NCBI RefSeq assembly: GCF_008119785.1
Contig: NZ_VSFA01000082.1
Span: 1-32,017 of the forward strand
From: Micromonospora sp. MP36
GTDB lineage: Bacteria; Actinomycetota; Actinomycetes; Mycobacteriales; Micromonosporaceae
Direction: 5' to 3'
Length of the DNA: 32,017 nucleotides
The first letter of the stretch is position 1; the number at the start of each line of letters is the position of its first letter. Below the pieces are notes generated by a model, which saw nothing but the letters and a program-made list of their open reading frames with translations, searched no databases and was not told the origin of the DNA. The position numbers and the translations under genes are program-made. This document shows positions 29,969-32,017 of this stretch, piece after piece.

Positions 29969-32017
29969 TGCAGTTGATCGGCATCGACACCGGGGGAACC
30001 TTCACCGACGCCGTCGTGCTCGACCACGGCGGCCGGACAACGGTGGGCAAGGCCCTGTCGACCCCGGGACGGGTCGACGACGGCGTCCTCGCCGCCGTCG
30101 GCACGGTCGCGGACAGTCTCGGACTCACCCTCCGCGACCTGCTGTCCGCCACGGACGTACTGGCCCACGGCACCACCGTCGGCCTCAACGCGCTGCTGAC
30201 CCGCTCCGGCGCCCGGGTCGGCCTGCTGACCACCGCCGGATTCGAGTCGACACCGGCCATCGCCAAGGCGACGAAACTGCATCACCTGCCCGAGGAGGAC
30301 CTCCGCGCGCCGAGCCGGTGGCGCAAGCCGGACCTGCCGCTACGCCGCGGCGACGTCGCCGGAGTGCCAGAGCGGGTCGACCTGACCGGAGAGATCATCA
30401 TCCCGCTCGACGAGGAGGCCGCCCGAGCCGCCATCGCGCGGCTGGTCGCCGCCGGCGTGGAATCGATCGCCGTCTGCCTGCTGTGGGCGCCGGTGAACCC
30501 CCGCCACGAGCACCGCATCCGCGAGTTGGTTCACGAGATCGCGCCGGACCTGCACGTGACGCTCTCCAGCGACGTGGCCGCCCGGATCGGCGAGTACGAG
30601 CGCACCTGCACGACGGTCGTCGACGCGTACACCGCGCCGCTGGTCGCCTCGTACCTGCGCCGGCTCGAAACCCGACTGCGCGACCACGGCTTCGTCGGGG
30701 ACTTCGTGGTCATGCGGATGGGCGGCGGCGTGCAGCCGGCCCCGGTGGCGCGTCGACAGGCGGTGCAGACCCTGCGCTCCGGGCCGGCCGGCGGGGTGTC
30801 CGCCACCCGGGCGCTGGGCGCCCGGCTGGGTCACGCCAACCTGATCGCCACGGACGTCGGTGGCACCAGCTTCGACGTCGGCCTGGTGATCGACGGTGAG
30901 CCCTATTCGGCCCGGCTGCCCACGATCGACCGGATACCGCTGGCGGTGCCCGCGGTGGACATCCCGTCGATCGGCACCGGCGGAGGCAGCATCGCCTGGT
31001 ACGACCCGGCGCTCGGCACCCTGCGCGTCGGGCCGCAAAGCGCGGCCGCCCGGCCCGGGCCGGCCTGCTACGGGCTGGGTGGCACCCGACCGACGCTGAC
31101 CGACGCCGTCGTCGTCCTCGGGTACGTGACCCGACTTGGCGCAACACTGACCCTGGACCGGGACGCGGCGAGCCGGGCGATCGACGAGCACGTGGCACGC
31201 CCGCTGGGTGTCGGGGTCATCGAGGCGGCCGAGGGCATCGTCCAGGTGGCGTGCGCGCAGATGCGCGACCTGGTCCGCCGTACCACCATCCAACGCGGAC
31301 ACGATCCGTCCGACTTCGTCCTCGTCGCGTACGGCGGCGCCGGTCCGCAGTACGTCGGCCGGTACGCAGAGGATCTCGGCGTGTCCGAGGTGATCATTCC
31401 CGCCCTCGCCCCCGAGTTCTCCGCCTACGGCGCGATCTCGGCCGACCTGCGCGTCGCCGAGGAGCGCGACCTGCGGCCGGTCCCGCTCGTCGAGGCGGGC
31501 CCACCGGTCGGTGCGGCGCTGGCCGAACTCGAGCCCGAGGTGGTGGCGCAACTCGGGGGCGGCCACCTGACCGTCCGTCGCAGTGTCGGGCTGCGGTTCT
31601 ACCGGCAGCTGCAGCGCATCGACCTGCCGGTCCCGGCCGGCCCGGTGGACGCGGACGTGATCGAGGACTTGCTGGCACGGTTCCACAAGGCCTACGAGCT
31701 GGTCGTCGGGCCAGGAAGCGCGCCTCCGGACACGCCGGTCGAGGTGGTGGCCGTCGGGGTGGCGGCGGTACGCCCGATCGTCGTACCCGAACCCTCGCCG
31801 CGCCCGCGCCGGGGGGCGCAACCGGTGCGGACCACCCCCACCTGGTTCTCCGGCCAGGCAGACGACTGGCCGGTGTACCGGTGGGAAGCCCTCGGCGGCG
31901 GTCAGCGCATCACCGGCCCGTGCCTGGTCGAGTCGGACCAGACGACCGTCGTGGTCTATCCGGGCCAGGCCCTGCAGGCACTCCCCGGTGGAGACCTCCG
32001 CCCCATCCTTCAGGAGA
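29968..32017 (+). CDS. Hydantoinase A / oxoprolinase family protein (partial, runs off right edge)
   Basis: The frame is open from the ATG at 29968 to the window end, giving 683 codons. It starts MQLIGIDTGGTFTDAVVLD, the N-terminal phosphate-binding motif of HyuA-type ATPases, and continues with LAHGTTVGLNALLTR, then ATDVGGTSFDVGLVIDG, the second phosphate motif, and AYGGAGPQYVGRYA. The family includes N-methylhydantoinase A, 5-oxoprolinase and the ATP-dependent acetone and acetophenone carboxylases; the sequence alone does not say which. A HyuB-type partner is expected just beyond the edge. GGAGGAG precedes the start, which shares one base with the SDR stop. It follows tetR in the same direction and may be controlled by it rather than by the KstR2-like sites. 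Confidence 0.88.
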   Translation, partial: MQLIGIDTGGTFTDAVVLDHGGRTTVGKALSTPGRVDDGVLAAVGTVADSLGLTLRDLLSATDVLAHGTTVGLNALLTRSGARVGLLTTAGFESTPAIAKATKLHHLPEEDLRAPSRWRKPDLPLRRGDVAGVPERVDLTGEIIIPLDEEAARAAIARLVAAGVESIAVCLLWAPVNPRHEHRIRELVHEIAPDLHVTLSSDVAARIGEYERTCTTVVDAYTAPLVASYLRRLETRLRDHGFVGDFVVMRMGGGVQPAPVARRQAVQTLRSGPAGGVSATRALGARLGHANLIATDVGGTSFDVGLVIDGEPYSARLPTIDRIPLAVPAVDIPSIGTGGGSIAWYDPALGTLRVGPQSAAARPGPACYGLGGTRPTLTDAVVVLGYVTRLGATLTLDRDAASRAIDEHVARPLGVGVIEAAEGIVQVACAQMRDLVRRTTIQRGHDPSDFVLVAYGGAGPQYVGRYAEDLGVSEVIIPALAPEFSAYGAISADLRVAEERDLRPVPLVEAGPPVGAALAELEPEVVAQLGGGHLTVRRSVGLRFYRQLQRIDLPVPAGPVDADVIEDLLARFHKAYELVVGPGSAPPDTPVEVVAVGVAAVRPIVVPEPSPRPRRGAQPVRTTPTWFSGQADDWPVYRWEALGGGQRITGPCLVESDQTTVVVYPGQALQALPGGDLRPILQE

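Overview
The window is very GC-rich, uses GTG starts freely, is packed with ATGA/GTGA-overlapping genes and encodes mycobacterial-type catabolic proteins. It is a chromosomal segment of a high-GC actinomycete. The paired ATGAGCGAGCGTCAGCGAGCG repeats at 28972-29135 resemble ones I associate with Micromonospora and its relatives, so Micromonosporaceae is my best guess (inference).

Layout. Positions 1-2112 hold unrelated genes: the start of an epoxide hydrolase, a divergent WYL regulator with a clear inverted repeat between them, and a pentapeptide/DinB protein. Positions about 2143-3512 are a tnpB-only IS200/IS605-type element with end hairpins and a probable omegaRNA. It sits 11 bp beyond the stop codon of an ltrA-family membrane protein gene (3524-4759, minus strand).

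From 4897 to 28271 there is one large catabolic island. Its core matches the actinobacterial steroid ring C/D (HIP, methylhexahydroindanedione propionate) pathway: fadA6, ipdA-ipdB-ipdC, an Rv3548c-like SDR, ipdF, echA20, and an acyl-CoA dehydrogenase pair resembling IpdE1/IpdE2. Mixed in are genes outside the familiar mycobacterial set: a MaoC hydratase pair, a quinone-oxidoreductase-like MDR, an ACAD10/11-like dehydrogenase, two extra crotonases, two SnoaL-like proteins, extra SDRs, an MFS transporter, an orphan lipoprotein binding protein, a TIM-barrel isomerase, an NDP-forming acyl-CoA synthetase and a CaiB CoA-transferase. No fadD3-type AMP-forming ligase is present.

The island is tied together by eight copies of a palindrome with the form AnCAAGnnCTTGnT, six perfect and two with one mismatch. 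They stand before eight transcription units on both strands. This form is the published KstR2 operator of mycobacteria. At several units the palindrome lies just after a TTGACG-N16/17-TAnnnT promoter, where a repressor would cover the transcription start. The whole island therefore reads as one dispersed, KstR2-like regulon.

At 28238-28330 the last operator lies next to a second, different palindrome, between the acyl-CoA synthetase operon and a divergent TetR gene. The TetR gene leads through two tandem 80-bp repeats, each an exact 27-codon mini-ORF linked by ATGA overlaps, into an SDR that has lost its catalytic Tyr and Lys, and then into a hydantoinase-A/oxoprolinase-family gene cut by the window edge.

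No tRNA, rRNA or CRISPR array was seen. No gene-free stretch exceeds 300 bases; the longest gaps are 1122-1374 and 13831-14035.
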